Below, one piece after another: positions 33,616 to 42,898 of a DNA stretch of 64,000 nt (positions within the stretch are counted from its first letter, which is position 1; each line of letters starts with the position of its first letter). The position numbers and the translations under genes are program-made. The DNA comes from JAGFIY01 sp964499285 (lineage in GTDB: Bacteria; Bacteroidota; Ignavibacteria; Ignavibacteriales; Melioribacteraceae), in assembly GCA_964499285.1 (NCBI GenBank), contig CAZCLA010000002.1, positions 62,001 to 126,000 of the forward strand. Reading direction: 5' to 3'. The notes under the pieces are model-generated. The model did not search any database, was not told the DNA's origin, and was given only the letters and a program-made list of their open reading frames with translations.

Positions 33616-34419
33616 TCAAATTTTGTGAGCATTTGTTGAACCGTTCAATAAATCTCCAATAGAGCTAATTTTGTAAGTCGGTTCAGGAAGAGAATTTCCG
33701 TCACGGAAAATTTTTACACCTGTCGTAACAAGCGCTGAATCAATTCCAAGTTTTGCAGCCATTGCAATGTCGGTTTCCAATCTATCCCCAACAAGTAAGC
33801 AAATTTTGTCGGGATCAAAAATTCTTTTTTTAATTTCATCGATCATAAAATCGGATGGTTTTCCGAAGTGGAGTTCCAATTTTCTGTGGCATCGTTTTTC
33901 GAGTGCAGAAATTGTTGCGCCGGCGTCCATTATCTCCCCGTTTTCTACCGGACAGGTGTCATCGATATTTGCAGCATAAAAATGTGCTCCGTTTTCTAAA
34001 GCTTTTGCTGCAATCTCAAGTTTTAAAAAATCGAATGTTCGATCTAGAGTGACAATAACGATTTTGATTTTTATCGGATCTTTAGAATACACCAATCCTG
34101 CTTCTATCAACTCATTTATAAATGATTTTTCACCGATTGCATAAAAAAGTTCCCCTGGATGATTTTTCGAAAGAAATTGTTTTAGAACCACCGTGGAATT
34201 AATAATTGATGCCTTTTGGATATTCATTCCCTTTTTCTTCAAAAATTTGTAATAATCGTTCACACTTCCGGTAGTTTTGTTCGAGATAAAAATATAATCT
34301 TTTCCCAGTGAATTTAATTTATCGATCAACTCTACGGATCCGTCAATAAGCCTTTCACCAAGATATATTGTTCCATCTAGATCAAAAATAAAAGTATCGT
34401 ATTTGGATAAAAATTCCAT
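33616..34419 (-). CDS. HAD-IIA family phosphatase (NagD-like)
   Basis: A 267-residue HAD hydrolase of subfamily IIA, like NagD, AraL or p-nitrophenyl phosphatases. Motif I is FIFDLDGTIYLGERLIDG (nucleophile Asp about 13), motif II IFISNKTTGS, motif III Lys in FGKPSDFMIDE, and motif IV VGDRLETDIAMAAKLG. The substrate is probably a phosphorylated sugar or nucleotide. Its start codon overlaps the rfbD stop by one base, so it is transcribed with rfbD. Confidence 0.92.
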   Translation of the reverse strand: MEFLSKYDTFIFDLDGTIYLGERLIDGSVELIDKLNSLGKDYIFISNKTTGSVNDYYKFLKKKGMNIQKASIINSTVVLKQFLSKNHPGELFYAIGEKSFINELIEAGLVYSKDPIKIKIVIVTLDRTFDFLKLEIAAKALENGAHFYAANIDDTCPVENGEIMDAGATISALEKRCHRKLELHFGKPSDFMIDEIKKRIFDPDKICLLVGDRLETDIAMAAKLGIDSALVTTGVKIFRDGNSLPEPTYKISSIGDLLNGSTNAHKI

Positions 34420-35348
34420 TAAAGCTCAATTTCCTCTTTCATTTTTTCAAAAGATTTCTCGATTGATTTTGGAAAATAATCTAGTTCATTTTCAGCTTTT
34501 GTAATCGATAATCCCGATTTAAGAGGTCTTCTTGCGATTTGGTTTAACTCCTCGGTTTTTATTCTTTTAATTAAGGATTTATCTAAAGCAAAGAAATCTG
34601 CAATTCTTAATGTGAAATCGTATCGATTCAGCACCTCTCTACCCCCGATGTGATAAACTCCGACTGCTTTTTTCTGAATTGCTGAGTCAATTGCCTTGAC
34701 GAGATCATCAATGTATGTCGGATTATTGAATTGATCATCTACAATCCTTATCTCTTTCCCCTCCCTCAAGGACGTGACAACCCATTTCACAAAATCGGGT
34801 CTCCCGAACTTGACCGGACCATAGAGGACATTGGTTCTAATGATTGTATAAACTCCGCCGGAAGCCAACAATAAATTCTCGCTTGCAAGTTTTGTCCTTC
34901 CATAATAACCAACCGGGTTGACTGGAGAATCCTCCGAATAAGGACCTTCTTTACCGTCAAACACATAATCGGTGGAAATTTGAATCAGATGTGCTTCAAT
35001 CACCTTGCTGAAGTACATCAGATTTTCGACACCGTCCACATTTATTTTCCAAGCAACTTCTTTTTCAGTTTCGCATTTGTCAACGTTGGTGTAAGCTGCA
35101 GCATTTATTACAACATCCGGATAGAATTCGTGAAAAATCTTCTTAACATCCTTTTTTACCGAAATGTCGAGCTCTCTATAATCAATTCCGGGCATAAATG
35201 ATTCCTTTTCAATTGAACAGCAGAGAAGTTCAACGTTTTCATCGGTATAATAATAATGAACAAGCCGCTGCCCCAGCATACCGTTCGAACCGATTATCAA
35301 TATTCTTTTTTTGATAAGTTCGCCTGTTGTTTTATAATTTTGACTCAT
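34419..35348 (-). CDS. rfbD: dTDP-4-dehydrorhamnose reductase
   Basis: A 309-residue extended SDR of the RmlD type, last step of dTDP-L-rhamnose synthesis. It has GSNGMLGQRLVHYY (residues about 20-33), VINAAAYTNVDKCE, QISTDYVFDGKEGPYSED, catalytic YGRTK, and RTNVLYGP. It is about 15 residues longer at the N-terminus than most. The partner rfbC lies 2.7 kb away; rfbA and rfbB are not in the window. It is divergent from bshA across a 208-base region. Confidence 0.9.
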   Translation of the reverse strand: MSQNYKTTGELIKKRILIIGSNGMLGQRLVHYYYTDENVELLCCSIEKESFMPGIDYRELDISVKKDVKKIFHEFYPDVVINAAAYTNVDKCETEKEVAWKINVDGVENLMYFSKVIEAHLIQISTDYVFDGKEGPYSEDSPVNPVGYYGRTKLASENLLLASGGVYTIIRTNVLYGPVKFGRPDFVKWVVTSLREGKEIRIVDDQFNNPTYIDDLVKAIDSAIQKKAVGVYHIGGREVLNRYDFTLRIADFFALDKSLIKRIKTEELNQIARRPLKSGLSITKAENELDYFPKSIEKSFEKMKEEIEL

Positions 35349-35380
35349 TGTACTAATATCTTAATCCTATGCGATTTTAC

Positions 35381-35414
35381 AATTCTTAAAATTTTGGCAA
35401 ATATATTAAGAATT
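35381..35414. promoter_or_regulatory. Inverted repeat in the rfbD-bshA divergent region
   Basis: AATTCTTAA (35381-35389) and its exact complement TTAAGAATT (35406-35414) are separated by 16 bases, centred about 50 bases upstream of the rfbD start. It may be an operator for the divergent pair; there is no second copy nearby to support it. Confidence 0.3.
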
Positions 35415-35556
35415 ATTGCCCTCACAAAATAACATCATTTTCGGAAAGTCATTTTGATTCAAAGCAGTATGTTTTCTCTTAATTTTTATAACCGATAAAA
35501 TTGATTAGTTTTCGAAAGTTATAAAAATAATTTTCTTATAAAGATAGGTTTACTTC

Positions 35557-36684
35557 ATGAAGATCGGAATTACTTGTTATCCAACTTACGGAGGAAGCGG
35601 AGTTGTTGCTACCGAATTGGGAAAAGAACTTGCGTCACAGGGTCATCAGATTCATTTTATTAGTTATGCTCTTCCGCATAGATTAGCACAATTTATCGAG
35701 AACATCTATTTTCATGAAGTTGAAATTAGCTCTTATCCGCTTTTTGAACACCAGCTCTACGGACTTTCCCTTTCAAGCAAGATGCTTGAGGTTATAGAAT
35801 ATGAAAATCTTGACCTCATTCATGTTCACTATGCAATACCACATGCAGCGAGTGCATATCTAGCAAAACAAATGCTTAAAAAGCAATCGAAGGATATAAA
35901 AATAATTACAACGCTGCATGGAACAGATATAACTCTTGTTGGTCTTGAACCTTCATTCCTACCGCTTGTGAAATTCAGTATTGAAGAGAGCGACGGCGTC
36001 ACGGCTGTTTCAAGATTTCTGAAGGAGAAAACGATAACAAATTATCACATTGATAAAGAAATAGAAGTAATAACAAATTTTATCGATATCGAAAAATTCA
36101 AGCCCGTTAGTCATGATGAATTCAAAAAACACATTGCTCCTAACGATGAAAAAATATTAGTACACGTCTCAAATTTTAGAAGAGTAAAACGTGTTCCTGA
36201 TACAATTCGGATTCTGGAAATTGTGAAAAAAGAAATACCCGCCAAATTAATACTTGTGGGAGATGGTCCCGATAGATCTGAATGCGAAAGATTAGCTCGT
36301 GAACTTCAACTTGAAAAAGATGTGATATTTCTCGGTAAACAGGACGGACTTGCCGAAATCCTAAGTGCATCCGACGTTTTCTTGATGCCTTCTCAATCAG
36401 AAAGTTTCGGGCTTTCGGCACTTGAAGCAATGGCTTGCGGAATTCCGGTTGTAAGCTCAAGTGTGGGCGGACTTCCGGAATTGATTCTTCACAACGAAGT
36501 TGGTTTTATCGCGGAGTTCGGAGATGTTGAAAGAATGTCGAAATATACAATCGAACTTCTGCAAAACGAGAAGAAGTATAAAAGTTTTTCGAAAAAATCA
36601 CGCGAACGAGCAGTTAAACATTTTGAGAAAGATAAAATTGTTCCGCAGTATCTAAAATATTACGAGAAAATTCTTAACTCTTAA
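35557..36684 (+). CDS. bshA: N-acetyl-alpha-D-glucosaminyl L-malate synthase (bacillithiol synthesis)
   Basis: A 375-residue GT4 glycosyltransferase of the BshA type, which joins GlcNAc from UDP-GlcNAc to L-malate in the first step of bacillithiol synthesis. Motifs: the N-terminal CYPTYGGSGVVATELGKELA, SYALPHRL, HVHYAIPHAASAYLA, TTLHGTDITLVG, SNFRRVKR, and the donor-binding PSQSESFGLSALEAMACGIP. The length is usual. bshB and bshC are not in the window. It is the only plus-strand gene in a minus-strand polysaccharide region and its stop overlaps that of ugd. Confidence 0.94.
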   Translation: MKIGITCYPTYGGSGVVATELGKELASQGHQIHFISYALPHRLAQFIENIYFHEVEISSYPLFEHQLYGLSLSSKMLEVIEYENLDLIHVHYAIPHAASAYLAKQMLKKQSKDIKIITTLHGTDITLVGLEPSFLPLVKFSIEESDGVTAVSRFLKEKTITNYHIDKEIEVITNFIDIEKFKPVSHDEFKKHIAPNDEKILVHVSNFRRVKRVPDTIRILEIVKKEIPAKLILVGDGPDRSECERLARELQLEKDVIFLGKQDGLAEILSASDVFLMPSQSESFGLSALEAMACGIPVVSSSVGGLPELILHNEVGFIAEFGDVERMSKYTIELLQNEKKYKSFSKKSRERAVKHFEKDKIVPQYLKYYEKILNS

Positions 36685-38009
36685 CCGTTTATTGCCAATC
36701 GTCCAATGGAATAATACTTAAACCCGATTTCGATCATTTTTTTCGGCGTATATATATTTCGTCCGTCAAAAATAACCGGGTTTTTGAGCATATCTTTTAA
36801 TTTCTCGAATTCTGGATTTCTAAACTCATTCCATTCCGTCAATATCAATAATGCATCAGCATTTTCGAGTGCTGAATATTGATCGGTCGAATATTCAATT
36901 GAATCTTTTAAATAGAACTTTGCATTTTCCATAGCCGCCGGATCATAGGCTTTCACTTCCGCACCTGCATCAAGCAAGCTGTTAATTACAACAAGAGATG
37001 GTGCTTCTCTCATATCGTCAGTGTTTGGTTTAAAAGCCAATCCCCACACCGCAAACTTTTTACCTTTAATATTGTTTCCGAAATGATCCAATACTTTTTC
37101 AACTATTATCGATTTTTGTCGCTCATTTATCTGATCGACGAGAGTAAGAAGTTTTATTTCACTTCCGACCGTTTGTGAAGTTTTTGTGAGCGCCTTAACA
37201 TCTTTAGGAAAACATGAACCGCCATAACCAATGCCGGGGAATAAGAACCTTTTTCCGATTCTGGTATCTGTGCTCATTCCTTTTCTAACCAGATCAACAT
37301 CCGCACCAACTTTTTCACAGAAATTTGCCAGCTCGTTCATAAAGGTAATTCTCATTGCGAGATATGAGTTTGAGGCATATTTAGTTACCTCGCTGCTGTA
37401 AGGATCCATTTCAATTATCGGGTTCCCTTGGCGTACAAACGGCTCGTATAATGTTCTCATCAACTGTTTTGATCTTTCATCCGTTGCGCCGAATACAATT
37501 CTATCAGGTTTCATAAAATCATCAACAGCAAAACCTTCGCGTAAAAATTCCGGGTTCGATACTACATCAAAATTTTTAAGCTCATGTTTTTCCAAAATTT
37601 CTTTGATCTTGGAAGAGGTACCGACAGGAACTGTGCTTTTGTTAACTATTACTTTAAAATCTTCATCACCTTGCTCTCTCAAAATATTTCCAATTTCGTC
37701 CGATATTTTGAATACATACTGCAGATCTGCCGAACCGTCTTCGCCTTGAGGTGTAGGTAAACAAAGAAATATCAATTGTGAACTTAGAACAGCCTGTTTA
37801 AGATCGTCGGTAAATTCCAATCTTTTCTTTGCAATATTTCTGTAGAAGAGAATATCGAGTCCGGGTTCATAAATCGGGATTTCTGCATTTCTCAATTTCT
37901 TTAGTTTTTCGGGATTATTATCCACACAAATTACATGATTTCCCATTTCGGAAAAACATGTTCCGGAAACTAGTCCGACATAACCTGTACCAATTACAGA
38001 AATTTTCAT
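36681..38009 (-). CDS. ugd: UDP-glucose 6-dehydrogenase
   Basis: A 442-residue UDP-glucose/GDP-mannose dehydrogenase family enzyme oxidising UDP-glucose to UDP-glucuronate. It has GTGYVGLVSGTCFSEMGN (NAD site), LPTPQGEDGSAD, STVPVGTS, NPEFLREGFAVDDF, ASNSYLAMRITFMNE and the catalytic Cys in GIGYGGSCFPKDVKAL. It is 23 bases downstream of rfbC, in the order galE-rfbC-ugd. It converges on bshA with a four-base overlap and no space for a separate terminator. Confidence 0.96.
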   Translation of the reverse strand: MKISVIGTGYVGLVSGTCFSEMGNHVICVDNNPEKLKKLRNAEIPIYEPGLDILFYRNIAKKRLEFTDDLKQAVLSSQLIFLCLPTPQGEDGSADLQYVFKISDEIGNILREQGDEDFKVIVNKSTVPVGTSSKIKEILEKHELKNFDVVSNPEFLREGFAVDDFMKPDRIVFGATDERSKQLMRTLYEPFVRQGNPIIEMDPYSSEVTKYASNSYLAMRITFMNELANFCEKVGADVDLVRKGMSTDTRIGKRFLFPGIGYGGSCFPKDVKALTKTSQTVGSEIKLLTLVDQINERQKSIIVEKVLDHFGNNIKGKKFAVWGLAFKPNTDDMREAPSLVVINSLLDAGAEVKAYDPAAMENAKFYLKDSIEYSTDQYSALENADALLILTEWNEFRNPEFEKLKDMLKNPVIFDGRNIYTPKKMIEIGFKYYSIGRLAING

Positions 38010-38032
38010 CTAATTTTCTCCATTATATAAAA

Positions 38033-38581
38033 TCAATAAACAAAATTTCTTTCTATCTCCTTAAATCTGATGGCTTTTTGGTCTTTATCCGAAACTATTG
38101 GATCGTAAATTTTCCAATCAATTGCCAAATCGGGATCGGAATATAAAATTCCTCTTTCGCTTTCTTTATCATAAATTTGAGTACACTTATAACTAAAAAT
38201 TGCTTCATCTGATAAAACCGAAAATCCATGTGCAAATCCGGGCGGAAGCCAGAACTGCTTTTTGTTTGCTCCCGAAAGCACGATCGAGACATGCTTTCCG
38301 AAGGTAGGAGAATTAAATCTAATATCCACAGCAACATCTAGGACTTCTCCAAGAATAACTTGGCAGAGTTTACCCTGCGCAAATTCGCCTACTTGATAAT
38401 GTAATCCTCTTACCGTTCCCTTTTTAGATTTGGAAATATTATCCTGAACAAACTCAAATGTCAGATTGTGATCATTATATCTCTTCTTATTGAAGGATTC
38501 ATAAAAATAACCCCGATCATCTTCAAATACATTTGGCTCTATGATAAGAAGCCCGTCTATTTCTGTTTTTTGTACATTCAT
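38033..38581 (-). CDS. rfbC: dTDP-4-dehydrorhamnose 3,5-epimerase
   Basis: A 182-residue RmlC cupin. It shows EDDRGYFYESFNKKRYN, FVQDNISKSKKGTVRGLHYQ (catalytic His), GKLCQVILGEVLDVAVDIR, and FWLPPGFAHGFSVLSDEA with the active-site aromatic/His region. It acts in dTDP-rhamnose synthesis between RfbB and RfbD. It starts seven bases after the galE stop codon, so it is in the same operon. Confidence 0.95.
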   Translation of the reverse strand: MNVQKTEIDGLLIIEPNVFEDDRGYFYESFNKKRYNDHNLTFEFVQDNISKSKKGTVRGLHYQVGEFAQGKLCQVILGEVLDVAVDIRFNSPTFGKHVSIVLSGANKKQFWLPPGFAHGFSVLSDEAIFSYKCTQIYDKESERGILYSDPDLAIDWKIYDPIVSDKDQKAIRFKEIERNFVY

Positions 38582-38588
38582 TTATAGC

Positions 38589-39563
38589 CTAAAATTTTGG
38601 ATTTTTATGCCAGGTCCATGCCGAAGAGATAATTTCGGTTAAAGCAAATTTAGGCTGCCAGCCTAGAACTTCTTTTGCCATTTTATTATCTGCAACAAGA
38701 ATTGCCGGATCGCCTTCTCTTCTTTTTATTACTTTATAGTTCAATTTCTTTCCTGTAATCTCTTCGGCTTTTCTAATTATTTCGAGTACAGAGTAACCGT
38801 TTCCCGTTCCAAGATTAAGAACTATTGATTTTTTCTGATCGACAATGTAATCAATCGCACGCAAGTGAGCATCTGCTAGATCGACAACATGAATATAGTC
38901 GCGTATACAAGTTCCGTCTTCGGTATTATAATCATTCCCGAACACATAAAAAGGTTCCGAATCATCGATCGCATTCTTTAGGACGATAGGGATCAAATGC
39001 GTCTCAGGCTCGTGCTTTTCGCCGATATCCCCATTCGGATTTGCACCGGCTGCATTGAAGTAGCGCAGTGCCGCATATTTCATATCGTAAGCACGTGAAT
39101 AATCGGCAAGAATCTGTTCAATGAAGTACTTTGTATATGCATATGGATTAATAGGTTTGATGCTTTCTGATTCCGTAATAGGAATATGTTCGGGATTTCC
39201 GTAAAGTGAACAAGTGGACGAAAAAATGAAATTATCGACTTTGTTTTCGACACATGCGGAGATTAAATTTAAGCTTCCCACCACATTATTATTGTAATAA
39301 AGCGAAGGATTTTCAACAGATTCTCCCACATAAGCTAGTGCCGCAAAGTGAACGACACAATCGAAGGAGAATTGTTTTATCTCTTTTTGGAGTTCTTCTT
39401 TATTGCACAAATCGACCTTTCTAAATTCAATTCCTTCAGGAATTGATTCTTTGTTGCCCCGGTGTAAATTGTCAAAAACTACAATACTATGGCCCTTTTT
39501 TAGTGCCTCCCGAACAAAGTGAGAACCAATGTAGCCGGCTCCTCCAGTGACTAATAAATTCAT
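38589..39563 (-). CDS. galE: UDP-glucose 4-epimerase
   Basis: A 324-residue extended SDR interconverting UDP-glucose and UDP-galactose. Motifs: TGGAGYIGSHFVREALKKGH, VHFAALAYVGESVENP, FSSTCSLYG, the catalytic YTKYFIE (YxxxK), RYFNAAGANPNGDIGE, GTCIRDYIHVVDLADAHL, and NLGTGNGYSVLEII. It is the first gene of the galE-rfbC-ugd unit, divergent from the MarR gene. Confidence 0.95.
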   Translation of the reverse strand: MNLLVTGGAGYIGSHFVREALKKGHSIVVFDNLHRGNKESIPEGIEFRKVDLCNKEELQKEIKQFSFDCVVHFAALAYVGESVENPSLYYNNNVVGSLNLISACVENKVDNFIFSSTCSLYGNPEHIPITESESIKPINPYAYTKYFIEQILADYSRAYDMKYAALRYFNAAGANPNGDIGEKHEPETHLIPIVLKNAIDDSEPFYVFGNDYNTEDGTCIRDYIHVVDLADAHLRAIDYIVDQKKSIVLNLGTGNGYSVLEIIRKAEEITGKKLNYKVIKRREGDPAILVADNKMAKEVLGWQPKFALTEIISSAWTWHKNPKF

Positions 39564-39716
39564 TTTTTCTCGAAAATTTTAGCATTAAAGATAACAAATT
39601 AATGTTTTGGTTGAAATTTATACAAATGCAGAAAAATTCGGATAAAAAGGGTTGCTTTTCCAATTTTGAAAATATATTTTAATAAGTAAAACAATCTGAT
39701 ATATTAGAGGAAAGGA

Positions 39717-40175
39717 ATGAACTATGTAGCTTTGGATCACCTGGCGGAAAGAATGTCTCTTTTAACCTGCGAAATAGCTAAGATATGCAACAAAAAAGAG
39801 AGACAATTCGCATCATCATTTAATTTGACACCAGCCGAATTCAGATGCTTAAAATTATTTACCGAACAAGATTTTCTTCCAATCAAGACAATTAGCACGG
39901 AATTGAATTTGACCCCGGGAAGAATAACGCATATTTTAACATCTCTTGAAGGCAAAAATCTAATTGTAAGAAAAATTGACCCCAGCGATAAACGAAATGT
40001 TATTGTTTATCTTACCGAAGCAAGTAAGCCGTTTATTCAAAAGCTGAACTTGAGCCATATTAGACTTCATCAAGATATTATAGAAGAGTTTGAATTTGAC
40101 AAGCAGAAAGCGATAATTTCTGCAATGTCAGAAGTCGTAAGGGCTTTAAAGAGCTGGAATGAAAAAAATATTTAG
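39717..40175 (+). CDS. MarR-family transcriptional regulator
   Basis: A 152-residue winged-helix regulator of the MarR type: FNLTPAEFRCLKLFTEQDF, TISTELNLTPGRITHILTSL (recognition helix), EGKNLIVRKIDPSDKRNVIV (wing with the D.R motif) and YLTEASKPF. GAGGAAAGGA precedes the ATG. It lies 240 bases upstream of the multihaem cytochrome gene on the same strand, so it may control it. The Cys residues (CEIAKICNKK, RCLKL) might sense redox or metal; that is conjecture. Confidence 0.9.
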   Translation: MNYVALDHLAERMSLLTCEIAKICNKKERQFASSFNLTPAEFRCLKLFTEQDFLPIKTISTELNLTPGRITHILTSLEGKNLIVRKIDPSDKRNVIVYLTEASKPFIQKLNLSHIRLHQDIIEEFEFDKQKAIISAMSEVVRALKSWNEKNI

Positions 40176-40312
40176 TTAATCTTGCTGCCAGAAACGAGAC
40201 CATTAATGCAACATATAAAAACATCTGGAAGATCTATATTTCGTATTTGGATTATCGACTGCTCTGCGGTATCACCTGCTGCGTCAGACTATGATATTAG
40301 TGTTCAATTTGT

Positions 40313-40330
40313 ATGTGTTATAAAACACAT
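40313..40330. promoter_or_regulatory. Inverted repeat upstream of the multihaem cytochrome gene
   Basis: ATGTGTT-ATAA-AACACAT, perfect seven-base arms with a four-base centre, about 86 bases before the cytochrome ATG. Size and placement suit a MarR-type or similar dimeric regulator. The rest of 40176-40415 is AT-rich with no open frame that I would call. Confidence 0.4.
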
Positions 40331-40415
40331 TTAGTAAATAAGTAGATAATATTAAAAGTATAATAATAGTTTTTATGATGTTCAGTATATAAAGAAACTT
40401 TCATAAAGGTATAGA

Positions 40416-42803
40416 ATGATAATGAACAAAACCCTTAGCTTAATTTTTTTAACAGTGCTGCTTTTCTTTCTTACTGCATCGTCGGCAATTGCTCAAGATG
40501 ATTTTGATTGTATGGATTGCCACGATGCACTTCCAGAAAAATCTATTCACTACGAATTGGATTGTGCCGACTGCCATAGCGATGTAGTTGATGAGGAACA
40601 TATGGACACCGGTGTCAGAAAAGTAGCATGCGCAGATTGTCACGACGATATATCCGAACTTGTAAAAAGAGATATACACCACAGATTGACACACGTAGAA
40701 CTTGATCCGCCGGATTGTAAGACCTGCCACGGAACTCATGATGTTTTTCCTATAGCTTCATATTCCAACATCACGAAAGCTTTTTGCGGTGATTGCCACG
40801 ATAGTATGGTGCTTGCAAATCCTTATCACACAGAAGCTGTTGGATCAGAAACTTGTGCAGATTGCCATGATACTGAAGAAACGGTTACAAACTTGACTAA
40901 ATCTGTGCACGGTTTTCTAAATTGTTCTGATTGTCATAATTATATTTCTAACAATTTGGAAGACCATCCTGATAATTTCACTTTTTCGCAAACGGCTGAT
41001 TGTTACATCTGCCATTCAGATATCGCAGCAGAACACAGAGAAAGTATACATGGTATTTCCATTTTTGAAGGAGTGGAAGAAGCTGCAAATTGCTGGAATT
41101 GTCATGGTTCGCATTCAATTGTAAAAGTTCACGATACCGAAAGTCCTGTTTCTCCTAAAAATCTTCCGGCAACATGTGCAACTTGTCACGAAGACCCTGT
41201 GATAACTGAAAAATTCGATTTCGATTTAGCATCACCGTCAACTAATTATGAAAAATCCGTTCACGCTGAGGTTGTAGGTGAAGGCGGCCCAAGCTGTGCA
41301 AGCTGTCATGGAGTTCATAACATTAAAAATCTCGTTCAGGAAGGATCGACAATTGCTCCTCTAAACATTCCAAACACTTGCGGTCAATGCCACGAAGAAA
41401 TTGTTGAAGAATATAAAAAATCGATCCACTGGATAAAGGCGCAGAAAGGTGTTCGTTCGGCTCCTCTGTGTAATGACTGCCATTCGGAACACTCGATTAA
41501 TGCAATTTCGACTGCAAAAAATAAGCGACACGAAGTTAAACTCCTGCAGGAAGAAACTTGTTATCAATGTCACCAAAATCCGATGATCGCTCGTCGTTCA
41601 GGAAGCGAAGGTTTGGAAGCACTTCAGTACCGAGATAGTTATCACGGCATGGCTGTTGAAAGAGGAGATGAAGATGCAGCAATGTGTGTTGATTGTCATG
41701 GAGTTCACAATATTCTTCCCAAAAAATATCCCTCATCGACAGTAAGTGAACAGAATGTGACTCAAACGTGTCAAACTTGTCATCAGGGAGCAACAGAAGT
41801 TTTTTCAAAGAGCTATTCACATCGCACACAAGCCGAGGAAGCTCTGTATGTAGAAAACATGGTAACCCAAATTTATTTTTGGCTTATTATTGTGGTCATC
41901 GGTGGAATGGTAATCCACAATATTATTGTGTATGTATTTGAGATTAAAAGGATGAAAAAGAAACACGAAGATGCTATTACAATTCCTCGCTTTACAAAAA
42001 ATGAGGTTGTCCAACATCTGCTTCTTTTGATATCATTTATTACGCTCGCAATAACAGGTTTTGCGTTAAAGTATCCGACAAGCTGGTGGTCTGACGGACT
42101 TTATCAACTTGGAATGACAGAAACGGTTCGGCAGTGGATACATAGAATCTCGGCAATAATTATGACCATAACCAGTATTTATCACATTTTTTATCTCCTC
42201 GGAACAAAACGAGGAAGAGAAATACTCTTTGAGATGATTCCAAAACTTCGAGATCTAACGACCGCAGTACAAAATGTAATGTATCACTTAGGTTTAAGAA
42301 AAGAAAAACCATTGTTCGATAAATATAATTACATAGAAAAAGCTGAATACTGGGCTTTAATATGGGGAACAATTGTTATGACTGCTACCGGCTTAGTGCT
42401 TTGGTTCCCAACTGTGGTTGGAGATTGGGCTCCGATCTGGTTTATAAAAGTAGCAGAAATAGTTCACTTCTATGAAGCTATTCTTGCAAGTTTAGCTATA
42501 TTAATTTGGCACTGGTTCTTTGTGATTTTCCATCCAAACGAATACCCGATGAGTTTCACTTGGATAGATGGAAAAATGGATCTGCATCATTACAGACATC
42601 ACCACGAAAACCATTTCAGAAAAGTTTTACTTGAGCGAATGGAGTTTAAATCAGGTGAAAAATCTTGGGATGATTTAAGTCATTCAACCCAATTATTTTA
42701 CAACACATTCAAAGAAAACGGTTTCGATTTAGATGAAATTCTTCAAGATGAACTTAATAATGATGAGGAGTTAAAATCCTGGCTTCAATCTAAAATGGCT
42801 TAG
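40416..42803 (+). CDS. 16-haem cytochrome c fused to a cytochrome b-type membrane domain
   Basis: A 795-residue protein: a signal peptide (ending SSAIAQD), then 16 CxxCH haem-c motifs between residues about 32 and 456 (CMDCH first, CQTCH last), then five predicted membrane helices (about 487-510, 530-550, 573-597, 645-668, 680-710) with several His (VQHLLL, WIHRIS, YHIFYLL, VHFYEA, WHWFF) suitable for two b-type haems, and a His-rich acidic tail. The architecture puts the c-haems outside and the b-haems in the inner membrane, as in quinol-linked electron transfer to periplasmic or extracellular acceptors, or in nitrite/DMSO-type systems. The acceptor is unknown. AAAGGT precedes the ATG, and a MarR gene and dyad lie upstream. 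Confidence 0.94.
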   Translation: MIMNKTLSLIFLTVLLFFLTASSAIAQDDFDCMDCHDALPEKSIHYELDCADCHSDVVDEEHMDTGVRKVACADCHDDISELVKRDIHHRLTHVELDPPDCKTCHGTHDVFPIASYSNITKAFCGDCHDSMVLANPYHTEAVGSETCADCHDTEETVTNLTKSVHGFLNCSDCHNYISNNLEDHPDNFTFSQTADCYICHSDIAAEHRESIHGISIFEGVEEAANCWNCHGSHSIVKVHDTESPVSPKNLPATCATCHEDPVITEKFDFDLASPSTNYEKSVHAEVVGEGGPSCASCHGVHNIKNLVQEGSTIAPLNIPNTCGQCHEEIVEEYKKSIHWIKAQKGVRSAPLCNDCHSEHSINAISTAKNKRHEVKLLQEETCYQCHQNPMIARRSGSEGLEALQYRDSYHGMAVERGDEDAAMCVDCHGVHNILPKKYPSSTVSEQNVTQTCQTCHQGATEVFSKSYSHRTQAEEALYVENMVTQIYFWLIIVVIGGMVIHNIIVYVFEIKRMKKKHEDAITIPRFTKNEVVQHLLLLISFITLAITGFALKYPTSWWSDGLYQLGMTETVRQWIHRISAIIMTITSIYHIFYLLGTKRGREILFEMIPKLRDLTTAVQNVMYHLGLRKEKPLFDKYNYIEKAEYWALIWGTIVMTATGLVLWFPTVVGDWAPIWFIKVAEIVHFYEAILASLAILIWHWFFVIFHPNEYPMSFTWIDGKMDLHHYRHHHENHFRKVLLERMEFKSGEKSWDDLSHSTQLFYNTFKENGFDLDEILQDELNNDEELKSWLQSKMA

Positions 42804-42825
42804 ATTGAAATAAAAAGTTAAATAG

Positions 42826-42862
42826 AAAACCCGGTTTTAGAGTTTCTTAAATCGGGTTTTTT
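42826..42862 (+). terminator. Intrinsic terminator after the cytochrome gene
   Basis: AAAACCCG (42826-42833) pairs with CGGGTTTT (42853-42860), with further pairing inside (GGTTTTA / TTAAAT) and a T run at 42857-42862. Confidence 0.88.
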
Positions 42863-42898
42863 ATTTGATAGTAATTGATTAGTTAACAAACAGATTAA

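Noticed and set aside
40449..42372. Minus-strand frames opposite the multihaem cytochrome
   Set aside because: Low-complexity shadows created by repeated CxxCH codons on the other strand.
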